A stretch of 64,000 nt of DNA from Endotrypanum monterogeii (Eukaryota; Euglenozoa; Kinetoplastea; Trypanosomatida; Trypanosomatidae): contig CM007319.1 of the NCBI GenBank assembly GCA_000333855.2, positions 958,755 to 1,022,754 of the forward strand, in the 5' to 3' direction. Shown here piece after piece: positions 1-8,352 of this stretch (within the stretch, counting starts at the first letter, position 1; each line of letters opens with the position of its first letter). The translations under genes were made by a program, and so were the position numbers. The notes under the pieces are model-generated. The model did no database searches, was not told where the DNA came from, and saw nothing but the letters and a program-made list of their open reading frames with translations.

Positions 1-94
1 GGTTACGGGTTTAAGTTTAGGTTAGGTAGGTAGGTAGGTACCGGTACGTTAATTAGTTCGTACTACTAGTACGTAGTACGTACGTACGACCTCC

Positions 95-99
<5 letters not shown>

Positions 100-134
<35 letters not shown>
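100..134. repeat. (TA)n microsatellite
   Basis: Pure TA dinucleotide run near the window edge. Confidence 0.9.
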
Positions 135-136
<2 letters not shown>

Positions 137-657
137 CTTTTATGACACTCGTCTACCCTGCAGACACGTTGTTTTGCCCCGCAGCTTTTTCTCCCTTTCG
201 AGAAAGAAATTCGAGAATCCCCCTCTTTTGCACGCGACACTTTTCATTGAGGAAAAAAGAACGCTGCCTTTGGTTGGTTGGAATGTAGGCTCTGAAAAAA
301 CAAAACAGCACATCTGTGCGTGAATAGTGGGATGACTCTTCCCCCACTCGGTGTATCCTTCGCCAATCTTCTTTACTCGCGCAGCTCACGGTTCATGGAG
401 AGCAAAGCACCCGGCTGCCCAGCGTGCTCTGGAAAACGCAGGGGCGTTCATCATTGTTCTTTCGAGTATTTCACCTCCGTTATTTTTTTTTCCTTTTGCC
501 TTGGCCCTTTGCTCCCTGCTCACTTGATGTGAGTGCGACTCTTTCAGCGTGTTTTTTTCTGGGGAGTGTGGTTGCTCACGGTTTCCCAGAACGTCAACGG
601 TCTAACTCGAGTAGGCACTTCGCCCAGTTCACTAATCACCACGTCCCCTTTTCTTTT

Positions 658-686
658 GTTGTGTGTGTGTGTGTGTGTGTGTGTGC
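658..686. repeat. (GT)n microsatellite
   Basis: GT dinucleotide run within the leader region of the first gene. Confidence 0.9.
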
Positions 687-865
687 GTCTGTGTTTATAC
701 GTGTATAACGAGGAAGTACAAAGTACATCAGGTGTGTCAACTTTTCACAATTTTTTTTTTTGCTCTGGTAGATTCTCTTTCCCATTTGTTTTATTTACGC
801 ATCTTGGGGGTTCGAGCCTGCGTAGCGCAACTTGGAAGAGGCGGAGGTTTCCGTTTGACGCTCGC

Positions 866-911
866 TGCTTCTTCCCCTCTTTACCCCGCTTCCCCACATT
901 TCGTATTTGAG
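866..911 (+). promoter_or_regulatory. predicted SL trans-splice acceptor
   Basis: A C/T-rich tract ends in TTTGAG with the AG at 910-911. The next ATG is at 948, giving a 36-nt 5'UTR and setting the start of the first gene. Confidence 0.55.
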
Positions 912-947
912 GCTCTGGATAACGGCAACTACACCAGCGAGCGGGAA

Positions 948-1508
948 ATGCAGCGTTTTTTCTTGACTTTGTTACGCGGATCTTACGCAGGGTGTGTGGC
1001 ATACCGAGCCGCGCCGGGCACTCAAAGTAGCTCTGTTATTGTGGTGGCATATCGAGCGTCGTCTTCATCAATACCGCCTCCTCATGGGTCATCCGAACCA
1101 ACTCGCTTGCCACACGAGCCCTCTGCAGCCGGGGCGGCACCGGCTTCGGCTAAGCTGGACACAGAGGCTGCAGAGCAGCTGCGAATTGTTGAAGAGTTGG
1201 GTGAGCAGGCCTTTGGTGAGAACACTGAAATCTTGAAGAAGGTCGCATTTCACGGTCTGCGCTCACTCGTTGTGTGCGCTGTAGGTATGATTGCCCTCAT
1301 CTTGGCAATGAAGAAGAAACGGCAGGAGCTGGAGGCAGTCGCACCATCAGCTGTCGCCGGCGGGCAAGCCCAGTACGATGACGATCCTACGAAGCGATAT
1401 TTACAGGAAATGAGAGAGCTCGGCTTCGATGTGGACACACTGGAAGAGGAGCTGGAGCAGGAGCGACTTGCCAAGCCCGTTGCTTCCCACTCACGCATCG
1501 AAGTGTAG
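948..1508 (+). CDS. small single-pass membrane protein, probably mitochondrial
   Basis: A 186-residue protein that I do not recognise as a named family. The first 36 residues are hydrophobic, contain arginine and serine and lack acidic residues, which fits a mitochondrial presequence. A single hydrophobic helix lies at about residues 104-121 and is followed at once by MKKKR, so the C-terminal half should sit on the positive side of the membrane. The C-terminal tail (about 142-175) is acidic and helical, with DDDPTKRYLQEMRELGFDV near its start. The ATG at 948 is the first after a predicted SL acceptor at 911; the frame is open further upstream, but that part is microsatellite. It is the upstream member of a two-gene plus-strand run. 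Function unknown; mitochondrial location is an inference from the N-terminus. Confidence 0.7.
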   Translation: MQRFFLTLLRGSYAGCVAYRAAPGTQSSSVIVVAYRASSSSIPPPHGSSEPTRLPHEPSAAGAAPASAKLDTEAAEQLRIVEELGEQAFGENTEILKKVAFHGLRSLVVCAVGMIALILAMKKKRQELEAVAPSAVAGGQAQYDDDPTKRYLQEMRELGFDVDTLEEELEQERLAKPVASHSRIEV

Positions 1509-2169
1509 TTGTAATGACAAGCGACTTAAAGTTTGATCCTCCTGAAGAAGCGCATCACGCACAGACACACGCACACACATATGCCCGTCACATCACTTGG
1601 TGGCTTAAAGGGGAGGAAAAGGAATGAGGAGCCGCGTGAACCTCTCAACTCTTTGTGCTGTAAAAAGAGGTCGAGCGATGTCAACGCAGGAGGTGACTTA
1701 CGACAACCGTTGCGTGGTCTCCAGAGAACCCTCTTTTCTTTTCTCTCATTCTCCGTATCCCACTCCGTTGCACTCACGGAACGCCGCGATGAGCGTGCGG
1801 GCCGGTGCTGCATGGGCTTCCCTCTGACTACCTGTTCCCGCCTTCCCTTTTTTATTTTCACCCGTCACCGTACATTTTTTTTACCGCCTGGGTTTCTCTT
1901 CTTCCTACTCTATCCCTTCTTTTTCTTCTGCTACTCATTATTGCATGACCTTGCGTGCACAACACTCAACCTAACACAGTAACAGGGCGCTCCACTTTCC
2001 ACCTTTTTGCTGAAGCGGCACAAGGAGAGCAGACAGTCTGCAGCACACTTTTTTTGTTGTTCTTGTTCTCCCCACTTATGGACATACTGTCATTAACTTG
2101 TATAGACGAAAAAAAAAACACTTTCGTTACTGCGCATGTCTTCCTCCTCCTGCTTAGCTGACTGCACGC
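1509..2169. other. intergenic region between the two plus-strand genes
   Basis: A 660-bp spacer holding the 3'UTR of the first gene and the splice signals of the DHHC gene. It is T/C-rich on the plus strand, with a short CA-rich stretch at about 1558-1580 and an A10 run near 2109. No credible gene. Confidence 0.6.
2139..2157 (+). promoter_or_regulatory. predicted SL trans-splice acceptor of the DHHC gene
   Basis: The tract TCTTCCTCCTCCTGCTTAG ends with its AG at 2156-2157. The first ATG after it is at 2170, so the predicted 5'UTR is only 12 nt and the longest reading frame is used. Confidence 0.65.
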
Positions 2170-3405
2170 ATGCTAAGCCCAACGTTGCTTCACGTCTTGC
2201 CTGGCGATATGAATGCGCGCCACACCACACGCCTAGGATTTGTTCCACACGAAATGGAAGAAAACCCCGCTTCCATCAAGTGCCCCGGCATTGATAGCGG
2301 CAGTGAGTTCTCATCTCGTGAGGATTATGAGAGGACTTGTGTGCATGGAAGATGTCGTGCCGGCGTCCAGCAAGCCGTAGATGGCAACGGGCACTTGTCA
2401 TCGCATCCCTCAACTTCACTCGCGCCGCGGTCTGCTGTGTTTACTGCGCTCTCGTTACAACCCGTCTCTGCGTCACGCGCCGAGTCTACGCATGTCGGCA
2501 ACCCGGCGGACGTTCCTACGTACGCCGTCCCTGTCAAAAAAAACAGCTCTCTCTATCATGAAGCTATGTATCTTCCGCCAGGCACCACAAAGCGAGCGCT
2601 GGGCCGCCTGCGCATTATCTGCTGTTGCGTCGTGACTGACAAAAGTTGGCACGCGATCTTTGTTGGTCTTCCCATCCTCCTCATCACAGCCCTGTTTGGT
2701 GCGGTCGTCGTGCCAAGCGGGGAGTGGTTCACCTACGTCTTTACAGCCCTGTTCACGGCTGCGTCCATCGCATGTCTGACATTATCAGTCACCCTCGACC
2801 CTGGTGTCGTTCCACCAGCTTCGCTGTCGCTGCAGCCGACTCAGCCAACGACTGTTGTAGTGGAGGGAAGGACTGTGGAGTGCAAGGTTTGTACGACGTG
2901 CCACATTATCCGGCCGCCACGCAGTACACACTGCCGCTCTTGCGATGTCTGCGTAGAGGAATTTGATCACCACTGTGACATACTGGGTTGTTGTGTGGGG
3001 AAGCGCACGTTTCGCTTCTTTGGCGGCTTCTTCTTCACTACCAGCTTCCTCGCAACATTCATCGGCATTCGTTCTTTTATTGTCATTCTATCGACCGACT
3101 TCACTCGTGCAAATGAGCAGTCGCACCTTATTTGGCTGGCGGCTTCATGTACGCTCTGTGTTGTTCTTGCGATCTTCGGTAGCCTGCTGGTGATACCATG
3201 CGCCTGTCGGTACATTAAGCTGGGTGCTACCCGCACAACCCTGAAAGAGATAATAAGACAGCAACATCAGGCGCAGTCAGGGGAACAGCCATCTAGCAAC
3301 GTCCCTGCAACCCTGGGGGCCAACAACAACTACTGTGACAACATTTCTCACCGCTTCTTTAGTCCCATCGGACGCAGCAGGATCCCCTTTGACTACTATG
3401 TTTAG
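2170..3405 (+). CDS. DHHC zinc-finger protein S-acyltransferase (palmitoyltransferase)
   Basis: A 411-residue integral membrane enzyme of the zf-DHHC family, which transfers palmitate to cysteines of target proteins at Golgi, endosome or plasma membrane. Hydrophobic helices are visible at about 161-182, 185-207, 284-306 and 319-343, the usual four. A DPG motif lies at 210-212. The cysteine-rich domain at about 238-278 carries CKVCTTC, then HCRSCDVC, then FDHHCDILGCCVG, with the catalytic DHHC at 266-269. The segment after DHHC is unusual: most family members have PWVxN where this one has DILGC. A TTLKE stretch at 356-360 resembles the TTxE motif. The N-terminal 140 residues are long and low in recognisable structure. 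Last gene of the plus-strand unit; it faces the convergent switch region. Family assignment is secure, substrate unknown. Confidence 0.93.
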   Translation: MLSPTLLHVLPGDMNARHTTRLGFVPHEMEENPASIKCPGIDSGSEFSSREDYERTCVHGRCRAGVQQAVDGNGHLSSHPSTSLAPRSAVFTALSLQPVSASRAESTHVGNPADVPTYAVPVKKNSSLYHEAMYLPPGTTKRALGRLRIICCCVVTDKSWHAIFVGLPILLITALFGAVVVPSGEWFTYVFTALFTAASIACLTLSVTLDPGVVPPASLSLQPTQPTTVVVEGRTVECKVCTTCHIIRPPRSTHCRSCDVCVEEFDHHCDILGCCVGKRTFRFFGGFFFTTSFLATFIGIRSFIVILSTDFTRANEQSHLIWLAASCTLCVVLAIFGSLLVIPCACRYIKLGATRTTLKEIIRQQHQAQSGEQPSSNVPATLGANNNYCDNISHRFFSPIGRSRIPFDYYV

Positions 3406-3806
3406 TTAGCATGAGTAACGTAGAGGTTAAGATGGCAACCGACGCACGAGTAGAGGGCAGGCCATGTGAGACGGACACCTGCTCAAATCAATGTCCTCTG
3501 CTGCCACTGGTCTGTGAGCCGTGGCATTTTTTTTCCTTGCCTTTCATGCCCTAAGGAAGGCCCCCTGTAGCCTTTGCTGAAGGTATCCGCTACGCGATTC
3601 TCATGCGGTTCGACACGTAGGCGCGCTTGAAGTCGCCAATAATGTCCCTAGCCCATCTTGAGTACATCGAGGAAAAGAGCTGAACGAATATTGAGCAAAA
3701 AAAAAAAAAAGAACAAGCCTAGTTCCTCACAACGGCAGCAACGAACTTGGTGATCACTGCAGATTCTCCGCGGGAGACTTGAATAGTGTTGTATACCCCT
3801 GCACCT

Positions 3807-3810
<4 letters not shown>

Positions 3811-3837
<27 letters not shown>
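3811..3837. repeat. (TA)n microsatellite
   Basis: TA run in the strand-switch region. Confidence 0.9.
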
Positions 3838-3841
<4 letters not shown>

Positions 3842-4713
3842 CAACACTGCAGATGGACATCGGTGGTGATTTATTGGTTCTGCGCCTCTTTCTCTCCTAT
3901 CTACTTAAATCATCTTATCACCCTTTCTCTAGTGCGTTGCTTCTGTCGGCGGGTGAGAAGGGAGATCATCTAGTTGTTGCCAGTGTAGCGCATGATCGCT
4001 GTGCTGTCTTTGTCAGTATCCTCTCTCTCTTGTCAAGCAGCAACGCAAAAAAAAAACAAGGCGCCATCAAACTGATTGGCACCACCAACCTCAGTTGGTT
4101 TCGCGGTTACAAGATCAGGTGCAGGGGGTGGAACCTGCGAAAGGGTGGTGTTTCCCAACCGCGGTCCGCATAATGTCTCACATCTCGACGTACTTGGAGG
4201 TGCTTGTAGGCAGGCTTGACGTTGCCCACTTTTTTTTTTTTCGGCACCAATGAAGTCCTTCCCCACCCCTAGTTTTTTTCTTCCAAGTATCAAGCACGTG
4301 CTGGCGCCGGTTGGGACGTCGATGCTCTGAAGGTTGCGGAACCTGGACACCAGAATCGCGCCAAGCTCTTCTGCCGTAACTCATTGGCGCCGCGTACCAT
4401 AATCGTCTCGACAATAGTCAGCAGGAGACACAGGTCGGATGGTGGCCGACATGCCCCGCCTCCTCTGCGCCACGCAAGTCGTTATACTGGACGACCACGA
4501 CCCGAGATCTATCTGAAGCGGCCAACGGAGGTGAACGTGTTCCTTAACGTAAAAGAAATTCGTGCGGCAGTCGTCAACATCATCGGGGGCCTCGACTTTC
4601 ATCACCTCGAGGAAGCCATATGCCACATGGGGTGGCGCCATCGCGGTATGAGCGCGGGCGCCCGCTCGAAAATGCGGGGCCGGCGCGTCCGGCCGCTGGC
4701 GATGTTGCGCCGT

Positions 4714-4734
4714 GCCCCCCGTTGGGCGGGGGGC
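4714..4734. other. perfect GC hairpin in the strand-switch region
   Basis: GCCCCCCG (4714-4721) and CGGGGGGC (4727-4734) form a perfect 8-bp stem with a 5-nt loop; CGTTTT follows on the plus strand. The shape resembles a stem-plus-T terminator, but whether it acts on trypanosomatid RNA polymerase II is unknown. Confidence 0.6.
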
Positions 4735-4779
4735 CGTTTTGCCCCTGGTGGCGAAGGGGTGGATGGGATGGGCGTTCTA

Positions 4780-4875
4780 TCGGGGCGGGGGGGGGGGGGA
4801 TGGGCGTTGTGTCGAGGCGGGGGGTTGCTTGCTGCCCGGTGGCGGAGGGGCGGGGTTTGGGTAGGCCTGCGGGGA
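4780..4875 (+). repeat. G-rich tract with G-quadruplex potential
   Basis: The plus strand holds a run of about eleven G and several further runs of three to six G within 100 bases, enough for one or more G-quadruplexes. It lies between two converging transcription units. Confidence 0.6.
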
Positions 4876-5029
4876 CGGCGCTGGCCAACGGAAATGGTGT
4901 TGCATATTTTCGACTTGATTTGTTGTTAAGGGGTGGGTGTACAGATACAAAGGGAGTATATGAATGTTCGCTAACGGAAAGATGGGGTATGTCAACCCCA
5001 GCTGGAAAGGATCACAAATACTAAAGAAC

Positions 5030-6052
5030 TCACGCCGGCTCGGGAAAACAATAGACTGTGGACTCGGAGGAGAAGCGTAACATGTCCAATGTTGCGTTCT
5101 CTGGCTCAAGCGCGCGCCCGTTCATGACCAACATCGGTAGACGCACCACGGAGCCTGTGGACGCTGGTGAAGTCCACGGCATGATAATCTCTAGGATGCG
5201 ACGCTTGAGGTCGAAGAGCGTCGTGCCGGTAGTGCACGCCAAGCGGAAGCTCGTCCCGTTCATCGTGCGCACGAGCACGCTGACAGCGTTGGAGTCAAAC
5301 GTCTGGACTGCCGCGCCGAGCGAGAGCGCCGGTGTTGGTACTGGGTTGGGAATCACTGGCGGTACATTGTTCTTGGGTTTGCGATGTCGCGGAGCAGCAG
5401 TCTTTATGGGAGGCGCTGCTGCTGTCCTGGACGAAGCGCGCAGGGCTGGAGACACTGTGTTTCTAGGCAGCGGCTTAGATGACATCTTGGCGCTGGTACT
5501 CATGGACGCCGCAGCGGCGGCTGCCCCCGCCGCTGCCATCATCTTGGAGGAAATCGGCATTACCGCTGGGCGCACCTGTTTGGTGGGCTTCTCACGCTTC
5601 GGAGTGATCTTTTTTGAGGGTACCTTCGTGGGTGTCGCCAGGGAGCGCGCGCGGCTGTCGCCTTTCGTGGGCATGCGCTTGAATGGTGGCGCTGCCGCTT
5701 TAGGGGACCGCTTGGCTGCTGAAGGCTTTGCTGGGGAGGGTCGCTTTGCGGCCGGGAGTCCAGGCTTGGAGAGGTGTTTGAGAGTTTTTTTGACCGGTTT
5801 GCGTGGCGACGTCTTCACTGACTTCGGTAGCGACGGTGCCTTCGACGTCGTCTTGGAAGTAGCCTTCGTTGTCGGTGCCTTCGCCTTCGCCTTCGCCTTG
5901 GACTCCGACACCGGCGCAGACCTTGAGAGTTTGCGCCTGGAGGACTTCTTCTTGGATCCCCATCCGAGATAAAGCTTTCCCAGTCCCATTAGAGCGGCGT
6001 TGTCCACGATAAAGTCCGACCGCGGTCGGCGCACGCGCGGCTGCAGCTTCAT
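5030..6052 (-). CDS. lysine/alanine/proline-rich protein with a ubiquitin-like C-terminus
   Basis: A 340-residue protein, the last gene of the minus-strand unit. After about 45 ordinary residues comes a long basic K/A/P/S/T-rich region (about 45-255) much like the tail of a linker histone, including a KAKAKAKAP run and an alanine tract. The last 85 residues, from SVLVRTMNGTSFRL onward, have the pattern of a ubiquitin-like fold: strand, a TTLFDLKRRI helix, then LPMLVMNGRALEP, and a final TVYCF strand. There is no C-terminal GG, so it is not a conjugated modifier. I chose the ATG at 6052; the frame is open to 6130, where a hydrophobic stretch would be added, but it contains no ATG. A nuclear or chromatin role is inference from composition only. 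Confidence 0.75.
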   Translation of the reverse strand: MKLQPRVRRPRSDFIVDNAALMGLGKLYLGWGSKKKSSRRKLSRSAPVSESKAKAKAKAPTTKATSKTTSKAPSLPKSVKTSPRKPVKKTLKHLSKPGLPAAKRPSPAKPSAAKRSPKAAAPPFKRMPTKGDSRARSLATPTKVPSKKITPKREKPTKQVRPAVMPISSKMMAAAGAAAAAASMSTSAKMSSKPLPRNTVSPALRASSRTAAAPPIKTAAPRHRKPKNNVPPVIPNPVPTPALSLGAAVQTFDSNAVSVLVRTMNGTSFRLACTTGTTLFDLKRRILEIIMPWTSPASTGSVVRLPMLVMNGRALEPENATLDMLRFSSESTVYCFPEPA

Positions 6053-6587
6053 TGTGCTCGCGTACAGCAGGAGGATTATGTGCGTTACCAGAACGGCAAC
6101 GCTACAAAAGTACGACAGGCGACCACGCAAATCGGAATATTTCTATATTATTTATGTTGACACACCAGGAGGTAATTGACTTTGCGTGCTACTACCCGCA
6201 GACGAGGGTAAGAGATGTGGAAAAGGATTGTTGATGGAGAGAGAGGGCGTCACCGATGGAGTCAGGGGTGATAATGTCACTGGCGTCTGGCAGCGATGTC
6301 AAACACGGCGGGTTCATCGAACCTTGGGGGGGGGTGGGGGGGGCTACTTCATTTACCTCACCGTTACTTGGTCTCTCTTCATACAGAGAAGCGTACCTAT
6401 TACTCCTTCAACACTTTGTCAGAAACATTTGTTGCAGGTTGGTATCAGAGGGGTGTTGTTCAGATTCGTGAAGGTAGAACACACGAGACGAGCGCGTGCC
6501 ATAAGAACACACAGGCAAAGAAGAAGAACGTGTCATTGAATGGCTCATGCTTATTGTACAACATTTGCTCCATGTAGTGCGGTTGCC
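6053..6587. other. intergenic region
   Basis: A 535-bp spacer with a G7TG6 stretch near 6327. It holds the splice signals of the ubiquitin-like gene and the 3'UTR of the phosphatase gene. No gene seen. Confidence 0.6.
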
Positions 6588-7742
6588 TCAGGAACGCGGC
6601 CTTTTTATCCCTTTACCGGCTTGCGGCTCCTGTTGTTGCTGTGCGTGTGGTGGTGTAGATGGTAGTGGATCTTCCGACGAGCTGCTGGAATGCGAGACGT
6701 TCTCGCCGGGGCTCGCAGCAGCGTCAGACCTCAACTTTTCGCTAGCTGGGCCGCCTGGCAGGACATCCGAGGCGCACGAAAGAGCATCACTTGCGTCAGG
6801 GGTGGCCGGTATCTTGTCTCTATTGACGCGCACTCGCTTCCGTTGCACACCTGCATCTCTACGCCGCCGCCGTGTGCCGAGGTGGTAAATAGGTATTTCA
6901 TTGCCATCAGATCCGGTCACCGTCTGCTGCGAGAGCAACTCGCACGACGCGAGGAAGCGCGGCACCGTCTCTTCGCTTTTCACGAGCGCCTGCAACAGCT
7001 CGCGCAAGAGAAACAAAGTACGATCAGTTTGACGGCGCCGTCGCAGGGCCGGTTGTGAGCAACCGACGCCGCTGCCCATGTGTTCCTGTACCGGGGTCGG
7101 CGCCGCGGTTGTACTGGTTTGATGAACATTGTTGTCCTTTCCATCAACCGCCGTCCCCTCTGCTGTCTGCGGCGGTGTCGCTGGCGTCAAGCTTTCCTCC
7201 TCGACAGGCTCTGGTAGCACCTCAAAATCCTCCACGATGATGCTATTCTGCGGGTTGGCCCGCACGCAGTCGGGTGTGTTTTCAATCATGAGAGTGTAGT
7301 TCAGGTCACGACCGAGCTGGCGCAGGTCCTTTGTGTAGTCTTCCTCCCGGAACCATTTCTCATGCCGGTACACAAGGTGCTGGATGATGTGATCCTCATT
7401 GATTTCCTCGAGAACGCACTTGGCGTAGTCGCGCTCGCCGGCCGTCCACACAATTACCTCGAAGTCATCCTTGATGAAGCGGAATAGGTCCTTAAGGTAA
7501 GCGCGTGCATAGAGGGGACCGTCCCGGGCGTACACAACGGTTTCATCGAGGTCGAAGACGACGGTGTAGCGTTTTGTTCCGTCAGATGGAGGGGCAATAA
7601 GCTGCTTCCCCTCCACCATCATCGTCGGTTTGCGGCGCATCAGCAGCTCGCCGCGATCCTCCTCCTTTTTCTCAAACAGGTTCTCCCGCAACAATGCACT
7701 CCCGTTCGGCGGCGGGGTCAATTTCACATGGGAGTCGGCCAT
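6588..7742 (-). CDS. NLI-interacting factor (FCP1/SCP-like) HAD phosphatase
   Basis: A 384-residue protein of the FCP1-homology branch of the HAD superfamily, whose members dephosphorylate serines, classically in the RNA polymerase II tail. The catalytic DxDxT motif is seen as FDLDETVV with Asp64 and Asp66. A VIVWTAGERDYA segment (about 96-107) matches motif II, and YTKDLRQLGRDL (about 136-147) is typical of the SCP group. The fourth motif, usually DN or DD, reads IENTP here, so Glu replaces the usual Asp. About 210 C-terminal residues are low-complexity and end in a basic stretch (KGIKRPRS). The start was set at 7742 because a predicted SL acceptor lies at 7769, which excludes a 71-residue extension. 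Substrate unknown; trypanosomatid polymerase II lacks heptad repeats, so the target may differ. Confidence 0.9.
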   Translation of the reverse strand: MADSHVKLTPPPNGSALLRENLFEKKEEDRGELLMRRKPTMMVEGKQLIAPPSDGTKRYTVVFDLDETVVYARDGPLYARAYLKDLFRFIKDDFEVIVWTAGERDYAKCVLEEINEDHIIQHLVYRHEKWFREEDYTKDLRQLGRDLNYTLMIENTPDCVRANPQNSIIVEDFEVLPEPVEEESLTPATPPQTAEGTAVDGKDNNVHQTSTTAAPTPVQEHMGSGVGCSQPALRRRRQTDRTLFLLRELLQALVKSEETVPRFLASCELLSQQTVTGSDGNEIPIYHLGTRRRRRDAGVQRKRVRVNRDKIPATPDASDALSCASDVLPGGPASEKLRSDAAASPGENVSHSSSSSEDPLPSTPPHAQQQQEPQAGKGIKRPRS

Positions 7743-8352
7743 CTTTTGTGTAGATGTTTGGGGGTTTACTAGAGATCCGAAAAAGAAGACGGCCGTTAAT
7801 GGGCGGGCATAAGCCAGTGAAAATCCATCAATATAGGTTCCCCTGAGTACCGCTTCCCACCAGTAGATGTTGTGACTGTGAACGACCGTGCGTGACCGCC
7901 GGGCTCTTAGGGGATGCAGGGGAAGTGGATAGGTGAGACATGGTGTGGAGAACACACAGAAAGGCGAGATGAAAGAGTGTTCGTATGGACTACCGATGAC
8001 AATGTGATAAGGTCGTACGACGCGTTATAACCCGAGGAGGAGTCACTGCAAGCGGGATTCAACGTCATGACCAACCGCGACTGAAGCGAGTACCAGCACT
8101 GCCCATGTACGCCATTTCGCTTGTGTTTCACCCTCTATCGGACGCACATCTATCGAAGAAACGCTCAAAAAGGGATACACACACATATATATATATATAT
8201 GTAGGAATCATTTAAAAAAAAACACACACAGCACACGTAGGGGGAGGTTGCCGAGGTGAGCAGGAGTCAATATGGAGCAGCGCACGAGAGCCCTCCTACA
8301 AAACCTCGGTCTTGGCATCGTCTCCAAGGGCGAATTACGCATAACAGGGCAC
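7743..8352. other. intergenic region
   Basis: A 610-bp spacer carrying the predicted splice acceptor of the phosphatase gene, a short (TA)n tract near 8186-8200 and an A10 run near 8213. No gene seen. Confidence 0.6.
7769..7790 (-). promoter_or_regulatory. predicted SL trans-splice acceptor of the NIF-type phosphatase
   Basis: On the minus strand a CTTCTTTTTC tract is followed by GGATCTCTAG, with the AG at 7770-7769. The first ATG downstream is at 7742 (26-nt 5'UTR). Confidence 0.65.

Larger units (their letters stand above)
1..947. other. window-edge non-coding region and 5'UTR
   Basis: No gene is supported here. The first 100 bases are odd low-complexity sequence with degenerate GGTTAG-like and TAGG/TACG repeats, followed by a (TA)n tract at about 100-134. 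A (GT)n microsatellite lies at about 658-686. The sequence is pyrimidine-rich on the plus strand, as expected for the sense strand of a trypanosomatid unit. An open frame from 663 runs into the first gene, but its part before 948 is GT-repeat and polypyrimidine sequence lying before the predicted splice acceptor. Confidence 0.6.
3406..5029. other. convergent strand-switch region
   Basis: Plus-strand genes end at 3405 and minus-strand genes end at 5030, so two polycistronic units converge here. In trypanosomatids such regions are where RNA polymerase II terminates, often with base J or tRNA genes; I found no tRNA. Contents: an A14 run near 3697, a (TA)n tract at about 3811-3837, a GC-rich island from about 4270 to 4900 with overlapping open frames on both strands, a perfect 8-bp hairpin at 4714-4734, and long G runs at about 4780-4875. 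Confidence 0.75.

Noticed and set aside
663..947. 95-codon N-terminal extension of the first gene
   Set aside because: It consists of a GT microsatellite and polypyrimidine sequence and lies before the predicted SL acceptor.
3600..3625. GGTTCGACAC resembling a tRNA B box in the strand-switch region
   Set aside because: The flanking bases do not pair into a T-arm and no A box or acceptor stem is visible. Similar look-alikes near 810, 20630, 31871 and 51815 also fail.
5058..5972. 304-codon plus-strand frame
   Set aside because: It is the antisense shadow of the lysine/alanine-rich gene on the minus strand; no splice context on the plus strand.
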